From: Algoriphagus terrigena DSM 22685
GTDB lineage: Bacteria; Bacteroidota; Bacteroidia; Cytophagales; Cyclobacteriaceae
Assembly (NCBI RefSeq): GCF_000429445.1
Contig: NZ_AUBW01000014.1
Location: forward strand, 82,983-146,982
Reading direction: 5' to 3'
DNA: 64,000 nt
Of this stretch, positions 24,928 to 33,707 are shown in pieces. The position numbers and the translations under genes are program-made. The number at the start of each line of letters is the position of its first letter. Position 1 is the first letter of the stretch. Under the pieces are notes generated by a model. That model saw nothing but the letters and a program-made list of their open reading frames with translations, was not told where the DNA came from and did not search any database.

Positions 24928-25878
24928 TTAAAAAGGACATTTCATAAGAATATAGTCTACGGCCTTCTGGGCATTCCCCGCCGCTTCAATGATAAGGTGG
25001 CTGTCGTTTCGGAGCTGTTCCAGCCAATAGCGAATGTATCCGGCCGAATTCTCCAAAAGTTGATCGTTCAGGATGCCCGTCAAATTATTCAGGTACCCCG
25101 CTCCCATTTCCGCTACCAGCTCCTCCCGGCTGTAGTTCTCTGAACCGAATCGCTGTGGAGTTGTAATTCCTACCCTTCCAAGCCTGTCCTCATGGCCGCT
25201 CGCGTGGACCAACTCATGGAAGAAAACCCCGAAGTATTCTTCACTGGTTCGGAATAATCGCTTTTCCGGCATCGTAATCTGATCCAAGTCGGTTCTGTAA
25301 AACGCCTCCGTCCCTCGGTGGATCAGTTTTGGCGGATTGAGCATATCTGCATAAATACTCTCGCAGCGGCCCAGTACCGGCAACTCATTCGTCTTGGTGG
25401 CATCAGGAAGCTCCCATTTGATGCCGTCGATCTGTTCGATGGGAAACACCCGGAACTCTTTGAGAAACCCCGACCGGCGAAGCTTATCCAGAGGATAATG
25501 ACCTACCTGGCTATCAGGTACTGTCTTTCCGGTTTCTTTGTCCCGATAGGTGAAGTTCCAGTAGCAGATCGGGATAGACTTGGCTCCCTTTCGGATCTGG
25601 CCTCCCAGTTCCTGCGCCTGCTTATAGGTCAGGTAGAAGGGATACTCGTATCTCAGGGATAGCAGCACCCAGAGATTGATTCCCTTATAGGGTTTTTTGG
25701 TGAGGTAGTTGGCCGGTAGTCCCATGTCATGCCAGGGCTGCCTCCAGGGAATAACCCCTTCTTCGAGTTTTTCAATAATCAGCTCGGTAAATCTCCCATA
25801 GATGTCCGCAACAGATTCTTTGGTTTGTGCGCGGGAAGCTCTTTTTCCCTTAGACGCTTTTTTGACTTGAGTCTTCAT
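24928..25878 (-). CDS. ardC: ArdC-type antirestriction protein with zincin metallopeptidase domain
   Basis: The protein is about 316 residues from the ATG at 25878 (MKTQVKKASKGKRAS); a longer frame starts at 25926. The N-terminal ssDNA-binding domain contains IEKLEEGVIPWRQPWHDMG and PANYLTKKPYKGINLWVLL, both typical of ArdC. The C-terminal zincin domain has the HELVH metal site in EEYFGVFFHELVHASGHEDR and the downstream EELVAEMGAGYL. ArdC proteins bind incoming single-stranded DNA and protect mobile DNA from restriction. Here it belongs with the relaxase, MobC and coupling-protein genes as element backbone. Confidence 0.9.
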   Translation of the reverse strand: MKTQVKKASKGKRASRAQTKESVADIYGRFTELIIEKLEEGVIPWRQPWHDMGLPANYLTKKPYKGINLWVLLSLRYEYPFYLTYKQAQELGGQIRKGAKSIPICYWNFTYRDKETGKTVPDSQVGHYPLDKLRRSGFLKEFRVFPIEQIDGIKWELPDATKTNELPVLGRCESIYADMLNPPKLIHRGTEAFYRTDLDQITMPEKRLFRTSEEYFGVFFHELVHASGHEDRLGRVGITTPQRFGSENYSREELVAEMGAGYLNNLTGILNDQLLENSAGYIRYWLEQLRNDSHLIIEAAGNAQKAVDYILMKCPF

Positions 25879-26469
25879 AGTTTTTGTGTTTTGGTTTGAC
25901 AAATACTTATGAAGCTGTCCCAGCACGGAGCCGGCACTAAGGGCAAGAGGAAACGGAATAAACGGGCATGGGAGCGCGCGGGAGCTTTATGCCGTAGTCT
26001 CTTGTCCCATGTGTAGGAGCCGGGCTAAATTGGCTGAAGAAGGAATTGAAAAAATAGTTTATCAACACTGGTTTAATTTCCCAGATAGGCATGGTGGGTT
26101 ATTTTCACTGCCAAAAGACACTGATCGCTCTGCGATAGCTAACTCCACCTATCTGTGGCTTACTACTCGTGCGGAAAAAAATCCCAAACTATGGAGTCGA
26201 GCGCCCTTACTGCACTGAAAACGACCCAATCCAACGCACTTGCTAAAGAAAAACCCGGTCTATAAAATCAGAACGGCAGCCAGGTCCCAAAATCATCGGC
26301 CGTTCGACTCACACCAATAATGGTGTTCCTCACATTCGGCCTCAAAAAGGCCTCCTAGAGATCATTCAATTATCAAGTAAAAACATCAATTAATACTTCG
26401 TAAGTTGCCCAACAAACTAAAAATCAATATATTGATAAACAAAGAAAGTCACACTAAAATCAAACAGGC
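25879..26469. other. ArdC upstream region with repeats, otherwise empty
   Basis: Two near-identical words, GGAGCCGGCACTAA (25928-25941) and GGAGCCGGGCTAAA (26017-26030), flank a 7-bp inverted repeat CATGGGA/TCCCATG (25967-25973 and 26005-26011). This may be a regulatory or structured leader for ArdC. From about 26040 to 26469 I see no gene; a 69-codon plus-strand frame at 26009-26218 is not protein-like. Confidence 0.4.
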
Positions 26470-26712
26470 ATGTCCCCTTTTCCCGAAACCCCAGAAGAGA
26501 TGGCTAGGTTCTTAAGGCTCTTCCCCTACTTTTTGACATTTATAGTTATATACTATTTCTTTTTATTACTACTCTGGATCTTCTACCCGGATTACTACTA
26601 TGAGTTTTCATCACCGGCTTTTCTTATCATGATGCCTCTAATAATAGTGCCTACGGTAATTATGTATAGAAAAACCCGTAGAATATCAGGCGGGGATAAA
26701 GGGGGGCTTTGA
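26470..26712 (+). CDS. Small membrane protein with two helices
   Basis: This 80-residue protein has two hydrophobic helices (about residues 15-38 and 47-65, FLTFIVIYYFFLLLLWIFY and FLIMMPLIIVPTVIMY), followed by a short basic tail (RKTRRISGGDKGG). No family is recognised. It stands alone and is followed by the first copy of repeat B. It may be a genuine cargo gene, a small membrane-active protein, or a chance frame. Confidence 0.45.
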   Translation: MSPFPETPEEMARFLRLFPYFLTFIVIYYFFLLLLWIFYPDYYYEFSSPAFLIMMPLIIVPTVIMYRKTRRISGGDKGGL

Positions 26713-26743
26713 TTTCCCATTCTAACAGTTGTTGGCTGCCGTT

Positions 26744-26828
26744 TTAATCTGAACTTGCACCATTTTTATACTCACAATTTGCGCAAGTCACAGGCTACTC
26801 AATCTTTTTAAATCAACCAGGGATAGCC
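26744..26828 (+). repeat. Direct repeat B1 with a 6-bp stem
   Basis: This stretch of about 80 bases matches 28527-28610 in the same orientation at about three quarters identity (shared core ATACTCACAATTT/ATACTGACAATTT). It contains ACTTGC at 26753-26758 pairing with GCAAGT at 26783-26788. The second copy keeps a stem at the same place with different but still complementary bases. It lies just after a small gene, as does copy B2. Confidence 0.65.
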
Positions 26829-26937
26829 TAGAGTTGCCTGAATTTTGGGTCTGAAAAGTGGAATTCTGGAAAGCTAAGACAGAGGTTGGCTTCTTCGAAA
26901 GTCCACTGTTCCAATCCCAAAAAATATACGTCCATAG

Positions 26938-26990
26938 GGGTCAGTCTGATCCGGCTAGAGAGGGTCAGTTTGAGCGGTCCTTGTATGGAA
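26938..26990 (+). mobile_element. Possible IS21-family terminal sequence (relic)
   Basis: Several spaced variants of a GGTCAGTTTGA-CGG word occur here (26949 GGGGTCAGTCTGATCCGG, 26963 GGGTCAGTTTGAGCGG, then TGGTCAATAATGATGG). Such multiple terminal repeats characterise IS21-family ends. No transposase is left. A similar word in inverted orientation lies near 16470-16492. Confidence 0.4.
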
Positions 26991-27104
26991 TGGTCAATAA
27001 TGATGGCTATCTCACGAAATTCTAACAGCTCAACATCGATAAATCAGTCTTAGAATCGGCTTTTCTATTAATAAAATAAAACATAGTTTTGTTGGGTAGA
27101 TTCA

Positions 27105-27971
27105 ATGGAAATGAAAAGACACCTTATTTTTATGACGATGTGCTTCGGCATTTGGTCATGCGCTGAGTCGGATGAACCGACTGAATTAACACCCCAAATT
27201 GTACTGGGGCACTCACCTGTAGTTTCCAGACAGGTTGTCAAGCTGGAAGCGGTGCTTCCTAATCCTATAGACGACGCTACCTATACCTGGTATGGATCTT
27301 ATTCAGGCCTCAACCCTGTGATCTGGAATTCCGAGACCAATGTAACTTATTTAGCTCCAGTCGATATCGTCGGAGAATACAAGTTAAAAGTAGAGATACG
27401 GTCAGGAAAAAGGATCGGTACCAGCGAAAGATTAATACAAATAGAATCTGAGGATTTTGAGCTTGGAGCTTGGGGAAACCCCAAAGAGGCTATTACCCAA
27501 ACCCAGATGTTCTTTTCTAAGCAACCCTATGACAAGGAGATTGATATGCCAGAGCCGTATGAAGGAGCTGGAGACGATCGATTAGTGTACGACGAAGGCT
27601 TGGGTCGATTTGTTGCCTATTACTTTCAGAATGACAGATTAAAAGGAGGAGCACGTTTTCGATCAGGACCTTCCAAAGGTGATGGCGATTCGTACAGTTG
27701 GTATCAATACTATTATTTTGACAATCAACATCAATTAGACGAAAAATTGGGAGTCAAAGGGATAGAGACCATTAGCTGGACTGTGGACGAGGATCTCCAA
27801 AAAGAATATCTTTCTCCAGTTAACCGGCAAGGCGTAAGTATCGCTGTAGATCGAGGTCATGCGACCGTTTTGACAGTTTGGGACTCGCCAAGTGTCTACG
27901 CCGAACTAACGCTGCAAAAAGCTTCTCAAGGGATCACTTCGATTGGATACTCAGTTATGTCAAAAAAATGA
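27105..27971 (+). CDS. Exported lipoprotein with a PKD-like domain
   Basis: This 288-residue protein has a lipoprotein signal peptide ending GIWSCAES (Cys about residue 19), so it is probably anchored in the outer membrane. Residues about 28-115 look like a PKD/Ig-like beta domain (VVKLEAVLPNPIDDATYTWYGS then GEYKLKVEIRSGKRIG). The remaining 170 residues are beta-rich with many aromatics (YSWYQYYYFDNQHQLDEKLG), and no enzyme motif was found. An ATG at 27111 is an alternative start. It lies between the two copies of repeat B together with the 115-residue gene. Confidence 0.6.
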   Translation: MEMKRHLIFMTMCFGIWSCAESDEPTELTPQIVLGHSPVVSRQVVKLEAVLPNPIDDATYTWYGSYSGLNPVIWNSETNVTYLAPVDIVGEYKLKVEIRSGKRIGTSERLIQIESEDFELGAWGNPKEAITQTQMFFSKQPYDKEIDMPEPYEGAGDDRLVYDEGLGRFVAYYFQNDRLKGGARFRSGPSKGDGDSYSWYQYYYFDNQHQLDEKLGVKGIETISWTVDEDLQKEYLSPVNRQGVSIAVDRGHATVLTVWDSPSVYAELTLQKASQGITSIGYSVMSKK

Positions 27972-28161
27972 AAGTCAAACCAGTTTAGGTTTGACACCTC
28001 TGGAAAAGGCTTGGATATTTTCTTTTTGATCTTGGTGCGGCTCTTGTCAATGACATCCGAATATATTTCGGTCAAAATAAGACGACGTAATCTCTGAAGC
28101 CAATTGACGTACTAAAATGTCCTGAAAAATTCAGACTCAATTTCAGGATTAACTTTGAGAC

Positions 28162-28509
28162 ATGGAGATCAATTCCGAACAGTTTCAGGCCTTGGGAAAG
28201 GAATTGGAAGTTTTGCTCGCGCGGGTCGAGCGGCGACTCTACCGCTTGATGAATGGATATTCCCCGACTCGTCTAAAAGATGTGAATAAAGGCAGACGGA
28301 TCAAATCTGCACTGGAGCGAGCTATTGGTTATTATAACCTTCGTGATGCCAGATTGTGGGATGAAATTTATGAAATCAATCGGGAAGGCATTAAACTCAA
28401 ATCATTCTCGCTACCAATAGAATTCTCTCCGTTAAAGTTACTTACCAAAGGCTTGAACATCACGATTGGAGCTAAGAGGCGACAGTGGCTTCCTGGAGAC
28501 ATTTACTGA
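28162..28509 (+). CDS. Uncharacterised 115-residue protein
   Basis: No family is recognised. The first 55 residues look like an amphipathic, basic helical hairpin (FQALGKELEVLLARVERRLY then KGRRIKSALERAIGYYNL). The tail is mixed and basic (TIGAKRRQWLPGDIY). It has no signal peptide. It is the last gene inside the repeat B module, and the second copy of the repeat begins just after its stop. Confidence 0.5.
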   Translation: MEINSEQFQALGKELEVLLARVERRLYRLMNGYSPTRLKDVNKGRRIKSALERAIGYYNLRDARLWDEIYEINREGIKLKSFSLPIEFSPLKLLTKGLNITIGAKRRQWLPGDIY

Positions 28510-28526
28510 CGGTTTTTTTTCAATTT

Positions 28527-28611
28527 TGAATCTGCGCCCGTGCCATTTTGATACTGACAATTTGTGCACGGTACAGGTCACCCAACCTTTTTACATCGAC
28601 AAGTAATAGCC
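28527..28611 (+). repeat. Direct repeat B2 with a compensated 6-bp stem
   Basis: This is the second copy of repeat B. The stem is now CCGTGC (28538-28543) with GCACGG (28566-28571). Relative to B1, two base pairs are exchanged on both sides, although the spacing next to the stem differs by 2 bases. The module 26.83-28.53 kb lies between the copies. Confidence 0.65.
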
Positions 28612-28653
28612 AACCCGGAAATGGGCTTTCCTAGTATCTCATCTCAGGCAAGA

Positions 28654-28854
28654 TCAATTCGAATTGTACGCATCGTAGACATTCCAGATGTAAATGATGG
28701 CAGGGACGATCACTGTCCACCAAAAGAAAAAAGTCAAAACTCCCCCAATAAGCCAGATAAGAATCCCCTTTAGAATATCACCCTTAATCAATTGGCCCAG
28801 CCCCGGAATAAAAAGGGACACCAAGGCCGGAATTCCGTGTTTTTGTCTTTCCAT
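28654..28854 (-). CDS. Small TM2/DUF5683-like membrane protein
   Basis: This 66-residue protein has two hydrophobic segments separated by a short loop (IPALVSLFIPGLGQLIKGDI and GILIWLIGGVLTFFFWW). The PGLGQ-KG turn is typical of small TM2-domain-like proteins in many bacteria. A conserved-looking C-terminus (YIWNVYDAYNSN) follows. The function is unknown. It is separate from the coupling-protein gene by about 190 bases and could be a backbone or cargo gene. Confidence 0.7.
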   Translation of the reverse strand: MERQKHGIPALVSLFIPGLGQLIKGDILKGILIWLIGGVLTFFFWWTVIVPAIIYIWNVYDAYNSN

Positions 28855-29040
28855 ACCGTCAAATTTTTTGGGTTAACCGCGCAAATCGTTTTACAAACTA
28901 ATGATTTTCGGGAAAGATCGATACCTGAAAGCCCGACAATTTTCCTTTTCCAAGTACATTCAATCAGAGCAGAAGCCTCAGTTCTACGTCCAGAACAATC
29001 TTCTATTCCCCTGATAACTTCAGAAAAAGCATTATTTCAA

Positions 29041-31020
29041 CTATCCCCTGAGAATCAAATGTCCCAGTTCCGGTGTATCAAACACCCGCTCCATTTCAGT
29101 GCGCACGATTTCCTCTACGTCCCGTTTGATCTTGCGGTAGTTATCGTCCACTTCTCCCGTTGAAAGATCCCTGACCTTGGGAATCGGCGTGAATTGGCTC
29201 TCCTCGCGCTGAAGGGCCAGGTGGTCGTTTACTATCTCCGAATGGAATGCCTTTTGGTCGATCTTCTGATCCGGAGTGTCCGCCACCATTCCGACAAATT
29301 CACCGGAAGACAGAGAAGAGATCGTAGAGGCGGGAACCGCCAAATCCAGTTGGTTGGATATACTCCAAGATGTCTCGCTGCTGTTGACGGACATACTCTC
29401 CCTTCGCTGGATAATCTTGCCGAACCTTTCTGAGAGCTGTTTGGCGGTATCCCCCAATACCTGCCCGCTGATGAAATTTCCCACTGTATTCATGATCACC
29501 TCCGCCTGCTCTCTCCCGTAGTCTTTTTTGAGTTGGCTGTAGTCTTGAACCCCAAGGCAGGTCGCCACTTTGTTTGACCGGGCGGTTGCAATCAGGCTGT
29601 CAATCCCGTTGAAATAAATGGTCGGAAACTCGTCAAACACCAAGCTGGATTTGAGTTTATCTTTCTGATTGACCTGTTTCACAATCCTGGATATATAAAG
29701 CGACAACACCGCTCCATAAACCTGCTGTTTTTGGGGGTTGTTTCCCATGCAGATGATTTTGGGTTTCTCCGGATTGTTCAAATCCAGGGTGAATTCACTT
29801 TCCGAGAGCACATAGTAAAGCTGAGGAGAAGCCAGCCGGGCCATTGTGATCTTGGCACTTGCCACCTGGCCCTCCAGCTGGTCAAACGCCTTTTTTACCA
29901 GCGCTGAAACAAAAGGGTTGATCAGCACATCGATTTCAGGTTCTGTCCGAAGCACAGTAAACAGTTTCTCATACTCGGTCTGCATCAGCTCGATCACGTG
30001 GGGAAGGGTACAATACTTCCCATTCTTGTGTTTTCGCAAAAACCAGATGATCGCAGTCAGAAAGTTGATGGGGCTTTCCACAAAGAAATCCCCCTGCTTT
30101 CTGATCCATTCCCGGTTGAGCCCGAGCATGATCGTACGTGCCGACTCCGATGCATCGGTAATGTCAGTCATGCTGTCCGGCTCCAGGGGGTTACACCGGT
30201 GGGAATAGGAAAGCCGGTCAAAGTTAACCGTGTAGAAATCAGGTTTCACCGGATAGGCAGAAACGCTCTTCAACAGCGTATTGTAGGCTATCCGTGACAG
30301 ATCATCATACTTGAAATCATAAACAAACATGGAAAAGCCCTTACGTATGTGCTGGGTGATCACATGACGGATGACAAAGTAGCTTTTCCCCGAGCCGGGA
30401 GTCCCCGCTACCAAAAGGGCCCGAAACGGATTAACAATGTTGATCCAGGACTTTCGAACCGTTCCCTTCAGCCGATATCGCGCTGGGAGGTTGACAGAAT
30501 ACTCATTCTCCAACAAACGCTCCTCTTGGGGGAAAGTCTCATTGAGATGGTTGAAAACATTCTTGCTAAGTCTGTCTTTAAACAGCCGTCCCAGCAGTCC
30601 TCCCCCAGTCAGCACGGCGAGATAGCCAATCGAGGTAATCACCATATAAAAAAGGATCGCCGTGTCTCCTGTCAGCTCAAAATCGAAAACCCAGTGTGAC
30701 AGCCCATAGCTTACCAACCCAAAAACAATCCAAGGCAGGATCAGAAAAAGCCTGAGTTTTTCGTTTTTCTTTCCTTTTGCCCCCAATAGAGAGATGAAAA
30801 GTAAGCACAAGACCCAGGCTTTGGACACAAAAAAGCCGTCAAACAGCCCGGTTTTGCCAATAGCCACCATCACCTTGTCCGAAAGTTCGTGACTCAACCC
30901 CAAGTCCCTGAACCAAGCGTACCCATAGTAGTAAAAATGCAGGCAAAGCAAGCCCAGACTCATCTTTCTGGTCAGGTCAATGATCTTCCTGAGTCCCTCC
31001 AAATTCTCACCTGTTTGCAT
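29041..31020 (-). CDS. VirD4/TraG-type coupling protein for conjugative DNA transfer
   Basis: This 659-residue protein has N-terminal membrane helices (about residues 18-35, 60-78, 85-110, 115-150). A P-loop ATPase with Walker A in VAGTPGSGKSYFVIRHV follows, then FVYDFKYDDLSRIAY, a Walker-B-like SSLVFDEFPTIYF, and an arginine/sensor-like ATARSNKVATCLGVQDYSQL. Coupling proteins hand the relaxase-bound strand to a type IV secretion channel. It follows the relaxase by 10 bases. No other conjugation genes are present, so the element would use a helper channel (mobilizable, not self-transmissible). Confidence 0.92.
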   Translation of the reverse strand: MQTGENLEGLRKIIDLTRKMSLGLLCLHFYYYGYAWFRDLGLSHELSDKVMVAIGKTGLFDGFFVSKAWVLCLLFISLLGAKGKKNEKLRLFLILPWIVFGLVSYGLSHWVFDFELTGDTAILFYMVITSIGYLAVLTGGGLLGRLFKDRLSKNVFNHLNETFPQEERLLENEYSVNLPARYRLKGTVRKSWINIVNPFRALLVAGTPGSGKSYFVIRHVITQHIRKGFSMFVYDFKYDDLSRIAYNTLLKSVSAYPVKPDFYTVNFDRLSYSHRCNPLEPDSMTDITDASESARTIMLGLNREWIRKQGDFFVESPINFLTAIIWFLRKHKNGKYCTLPHVIELMQTEYEKLFTVLRTEPEIDVLINPFVSALVKKAFDQLEGQVASAKITMARLASPQLYYVLSESEFTLDLNNPEKPKIICMGNNPQKQQVYGAVLSLYISRIVKQVNQKDKLKSSLVFDEFPTIYFNGIDSLIATARSNKVATCLGVQDYSQLKKDYGREQAEVIMNTVGNFISGQVLGDTAKQLSERFGKIIQRRESMSVNSSETSWSISNQLDLAVPASTISSLSSGEFVGMVADTPDQKIDQKAFHSEIVNDHLALQREESQFTPIPKVRDLSTGEVDDNYRKIKRDVEEIVRTEMERVFDTPELGHLILRG

Positions 31021-31029
31021 AGGCCCCGG

Positions 31030-32223
31030 CTATAGTGATTTTTTTCTGCGCTTCTTTTTTTTCTGTTGCTGCAGTTCGTAGGGTATCGGATCATAGGGAT
31101 CGGAATAACCCGGCAAGATTTCTGAAGCGGACTTTGCCTGCAAATCCTTTTCGTCACTAGTGAGATCCCTGAAAGCAGAACCCTTATACTCGGGCGAAAA
31201 TCTTCGCAATAACGCATTCGCCGAAACTTCCTTCCCCAGATCCGAACCATTGAATACGCACCGGTTCACCAAGTCCACATAGGTAACCCCATACAGCCTG
31301 CCCTCTGCATTGGTTCTGAACACCGGCACGACTCCCCTTTTTCTCAGTCCCTTTTGTAACTCATCGTTTGAACTGCTTTTTATCATTTCAGCAAGGATGG
31401 TCTCCCGAAGACCCGATCTTGAAAGCTTTCTGAATTCCTTATTGCTTTCAAACTTTTTCTCCAGCTTTGACAAGGTAGGACCAGTCGGAATTGAGCTGGC
31501 CTTGATGGGAACGCCAATTCGGTTTCCGTCGGGATCGAGGACCGAATAGACCAGGCCTTTTCGCTCAAACATCAGGCTGCCGGGGTCGCCACGAAATGCC
31601 CCCACATTGAACAGTCCCAAAACCGCGTTGAACTCCGGCAGAGAGGTAAAATGATAAGTCCGGACCACTTCCCTTACAATATTGGAAACTGCCGCCTTGG
31701 TCTCTTTCCCTCCATACAGAACTTTGGCGAGAGCCGACAAGTCCAGGTGCTGTTTCCCCTGCCCCTCGGCTTTGACCAGCCTGTAGGCTTTCTCCAATTC
31801 CTTTCTGGTTTTCTCAGACTGGACTCTGCCCAGATTATGGGTTTCGATCCGTTTTCCAAAGCGGTCAATATTCGTCGAGACGATATGAAGATGGGGGTGG
31901 GCGGTATCAAAATGTCTATACAGCAGGAAAGGCTGATCTCCAAATCCTATTCCCCTCATGTAATCCCAGGCAATGGCTCTTAATTTGTCATCATTCAGTT
32001 TTTCCTTGGGAGAAAAACTGAGAGAGATATGAATCGTATTGGTCTTGGTTCTCTTGTTCAATGCTATCCGGTCCTGAAACACCCGGATTTTGTCGGCAAG
32101 GGAACGCTGCCTACCGGCAGTCCCTTCAAAGCCCAAAAGCCGTGCTTCGCCTTTTTCCACTTTCCGCTCATTGTACCGAATGGCTCCCCCAACATTCTTC
32201 CCCGTATTGATCCGCACTATCAT
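31030..32223 (-). CDS. HUH relaxase of the Bacteroidota mobilization type
   Basis: This 397-residue protein starts with INTGKNVGGAIRYNERKVEK. Y17 is the likely catalytic tyrosine that nicks the transfer strand. The HUH metal-binding motif is HPHLHIVSTN (near residue 108), preceded by PFLLYRHFDTA. The basic C-terminus (QQQKKKKRRKKSL) suits DNA binding. It overlaps mobC by 4 bases, the standard mobC-mobA order, and precedes the coupling-protein gene. The short length fits mobilizable elements rather than large conjugative plasmids. Confidence 0.92.
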   Translation of the reverse strand: MIVRINTGKNVGGAIRYNERKVEKGEARLLGFEGTAGRQRSLADKIRVFQDRIALNKRTKTNTIHISLSFSPKEKLNDDKLRAIAWDYMRGIGFGDQPFLLYRHFDTAHPHLHIVSTNIDRFGKRIETHNLGRVQSEKTRKELEKAYRLVKAEGQGKQHLDLSALAKVLYGGKETKAAVSNIVREVVRTYHFTSLPEFNAVLGLFNVGAFRGDPGSLMFERKGLVYSVLDPDGNRIGVPIKASSIPTGPTLSKLEKKFESNKEFRKLSRSGLRETILAEMIKSSSNDELQKGLRKRGVVPVFRTNAEGRLYGVTYVDLVNRCVFNGSDLGKEVSANALLRRFSPEYKGSAFRDLTSDEKDLQAKSASEILPGYSDPYDPIPYELQQQKKKKRRKKSL

Positions 32224-32609
32224 ACCCTAGGCGATCCAGCCTTTTCGATTTTGGAACCCAAATCACGGAGAAGTCTGGTCACCGATTCTAAATGGGGCAG
32301 CAACTCCCTGATGAAGAAAGCCCGCTCGGCAGGCTCAGCCTGCACATGGAAGAAATGGGTGATCTGATTGATGTTTACCCCTATCCGGTTCATCTCCGTT
32401 CGGATCAGACCCAATTCTATCCAAAGCTGTTCTTTGGATTCATCCCGGGTGTTGACCGTTAACTTCTTCCTGAAAAGAATCTCACGCACCAGCTCACTCA
32501 GATTCTGGCAGTCGGATGCCTTCCGGAGCAAGTCCTCCAGCCGTTCTATTTCGGGAGGAGTAAACCGCACTGTTTTTCTTACAGGGTAAGCGACCGTTCT
32601 TTTCTTCAT
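32220..32609 (-). CDS. MobC-like relaxosome accessory protein
   Basis: This 129-residue protein has a ribbon-helix-helix-like N-terminus (AYPVRKTVRFTPPEIERLEDLL). The typical MobC helical part follows, including LIRTEMNRIGVNINQITHFFH, a signature of relaxosome proteins. The protein helps the relaxase open oriT. The stop overlaps the relaxase start by 4 bases. The intergenic region just upstream is rich in inverted repeats and probably holds oriT. Confidence 0.9.
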   Translation of the reverse strand: MKKRTVAYPVRKTVRFTPPEIERLEDLLRKASDCQNLSELVREILFRKKLTVNTRDESKEQLWIELGLIRTEMNRIGVNINQITHFFHVQAEPAERAFFIRELLPHLESVTRLLRDLGSKIEKAGSPRV

Positions 32610-32639
32610 ATCCCAGTAAAAAGAAAAACCGACTTCGGA

Positions 32640-32735
32640 GGATTTTCATCCAAACGCAACTCTGGCGGCGTTTGAAAGATGGATTGGCGTCAGACAATCC
32701 TACATCTTGCTCATTGCCTCGACGCAATGCATTAC
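32640..32735. promoter_or_regulatory. Candidate oriT upstream of mobC
   Basis: Three inverted repeats are packed in about 80 bases: CAAACGC/GCGTTTG (32651-32657, 32668-32674), GGATTG/CAATCC (32681-32686, 32695-32700) and CATTGC/GCAATG (32712-32717, 32724-32729). Position directly upstream of mobC-relaxase is typical for oriT. The nick site is not identified. Confidence 0.55.
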
Positions 32736-32793
32736 TACCCGAATTGCAATAAATGATCGGGAAGAAGAGATGCTAATTACAGATCGGAAAAGA

Positions 32794-33009
32794 TCAGTTT
32801 TCCAAATTCCAGACCCATTCGTCTGCTACCATTATCCAGTCCCTTATCGGACTTCCGGTCTCACTTCGCCAGTCCATACCCTGGTAGTAGAAATAGAAAA
32901 TTTCAGCTTCCGCCTCAGGGACGTGAAGGAAATTGAAATAGGCCTTTACCTGATCAAGTGAGGGTGGCACATTTCTGGAAAAACTGAGATTCTGAGCTTC
33001 TTGATTCAT
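32794..33009 (-). CDS. Small backbone protein, paralog of the one beside the integrase
   Basis: This 71-residue protein (MNQEAQNLSFSRNVPPSLDQ) ends RDWIMVADEWVWNLEN. The C-terminal 55 residues align with the protein at 40596-40817 (PPPEEMVRIFF... RNWKAWAKEWIWNLNHK). A compact PPS-helix-W-helix domain like this is frequent in Bacteroidota mobilizable elements next to excisionase or mobilization genes; its function is unknown. Its 5' end and upstream region are copied at 38.5 kb (repeat C), so it marks one side of the ubiquitin-like module. Confidence 0.75.
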   Translation of the reverse strand: MNQEAQNLSFSRNVPPSLDQVKAYFNFLHVPEAEAEIFYFYYQGMDWRSETGSPIRDWIMVADEWVWNLEN

Positions 33010-33040
33010 GACAGTGTTTGTCTTTGATGAAGCCCAAATG
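32971..33040 (-). repeat. Direct repeat C1: 5' end of the small backbone gene
   Basis: This region contains the first codons and upstream DNA of the 71-residue gene. It matches 38488-38558 in the same orientation (shared GAGCTTC, ATTCAT and TTTGATGAAGC(C/T)CAAAT words). Weaker similarity appears to continue upstream to about 33320/38690. The repeats bracket the ubiquitin-like operon and the IS1595 relic. Confidence 0.7.
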
Positions 33041-33446
33041 TGTGTCAGTGAGGGAACTAATAGTCACACCGGAAACCGAAGGGTGAGGGATTTCGAGTGG
33101 AGTCAAATTCCAAGTCGAATATCAACTTCGAAGCGATATGCTTTTTACCTTTTACCCTCAAACTCGATAGTCTTTTCCTTTGTGACTCTCTTGTTTCTGT
33201 CGGAAAATAAATAGAATTCAAGACAAAAATCCGCTGGGCGACCCGTCCCAAGAGTCTTGTGGACCCCTTCCCGAGAGAATAAACCGCCATTCGGAAATCT
33301 TCTTAATCTTTACATTCCCAAAAAATCCACATCAAATATATGAATACGGACTTCTGCCTGTAGCCAAATATTTAATGACAGTTCGTGACAATAATCTGGT
33401 ATTCAGCTAAAAGCAGGGTTAATTGGTCAAAACAACGACTCTGACC
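33041..33446. other. Non-coding stretch, extension of repeat C
   Basis: No gene is seen. Parts (for example around 33240-33320) align weakly with 38600-38690, in line with a decayed extension of repeat C. Confidence 0.35.
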
Positions 33447-33707
33447 ATGAATATTTTGAAGTTTAAGGAGCGTTTTCCTGATAGAGAATCCGTATCATCT
33501 TTTTTAAAGCCTAATGAGGTCCAGGAAGGTGTGGTTTGCAAAAAGTGCAGGAGTGCGACCGAAAAGGGATTTACAGCGCTTGAACTGCAGAGGCCGACGG
33601 GTTCTACCCGTTACCAGACGGCCTTCGATTTATGTCAGAAGATCCGTGTTATCATGGGCAAACCAGAAGATTTCGTGGAGTTCATACTATTCAATTATCC
33701 TCCATGA
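33447..33707 (+). pseudogene. Internally deleted IS1595-family transposase
   Basis: The first 27 residues or so match the IS1595 transposase start (NILKFKERFPD then GVVCKKC), the zinc-finger region. The frame then jumps directly to the later FTALELQRPTGSTRYQTAFD segment and stops after about 86 codons. Normal proteins are near 300 residues, with the second zinc pair and the catalytic DDE domain; both are missing here. The element is dead and is a sign of past transposition beside the cargo operon. Confidence 0.75.

Noticed and set aside
26009..26218. 69-codon plus-strand frame
   Set aside because: Composition is not protein-like, there is no family resemblance, and it overlaps an inverted repeat upstream of ArdC.
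26744..28611. Integron attC sites
   Set aside because: The repeats have hairpins but lack recognisable R'/R'' boxes, and no IntI-type integrase is encoded in the window.
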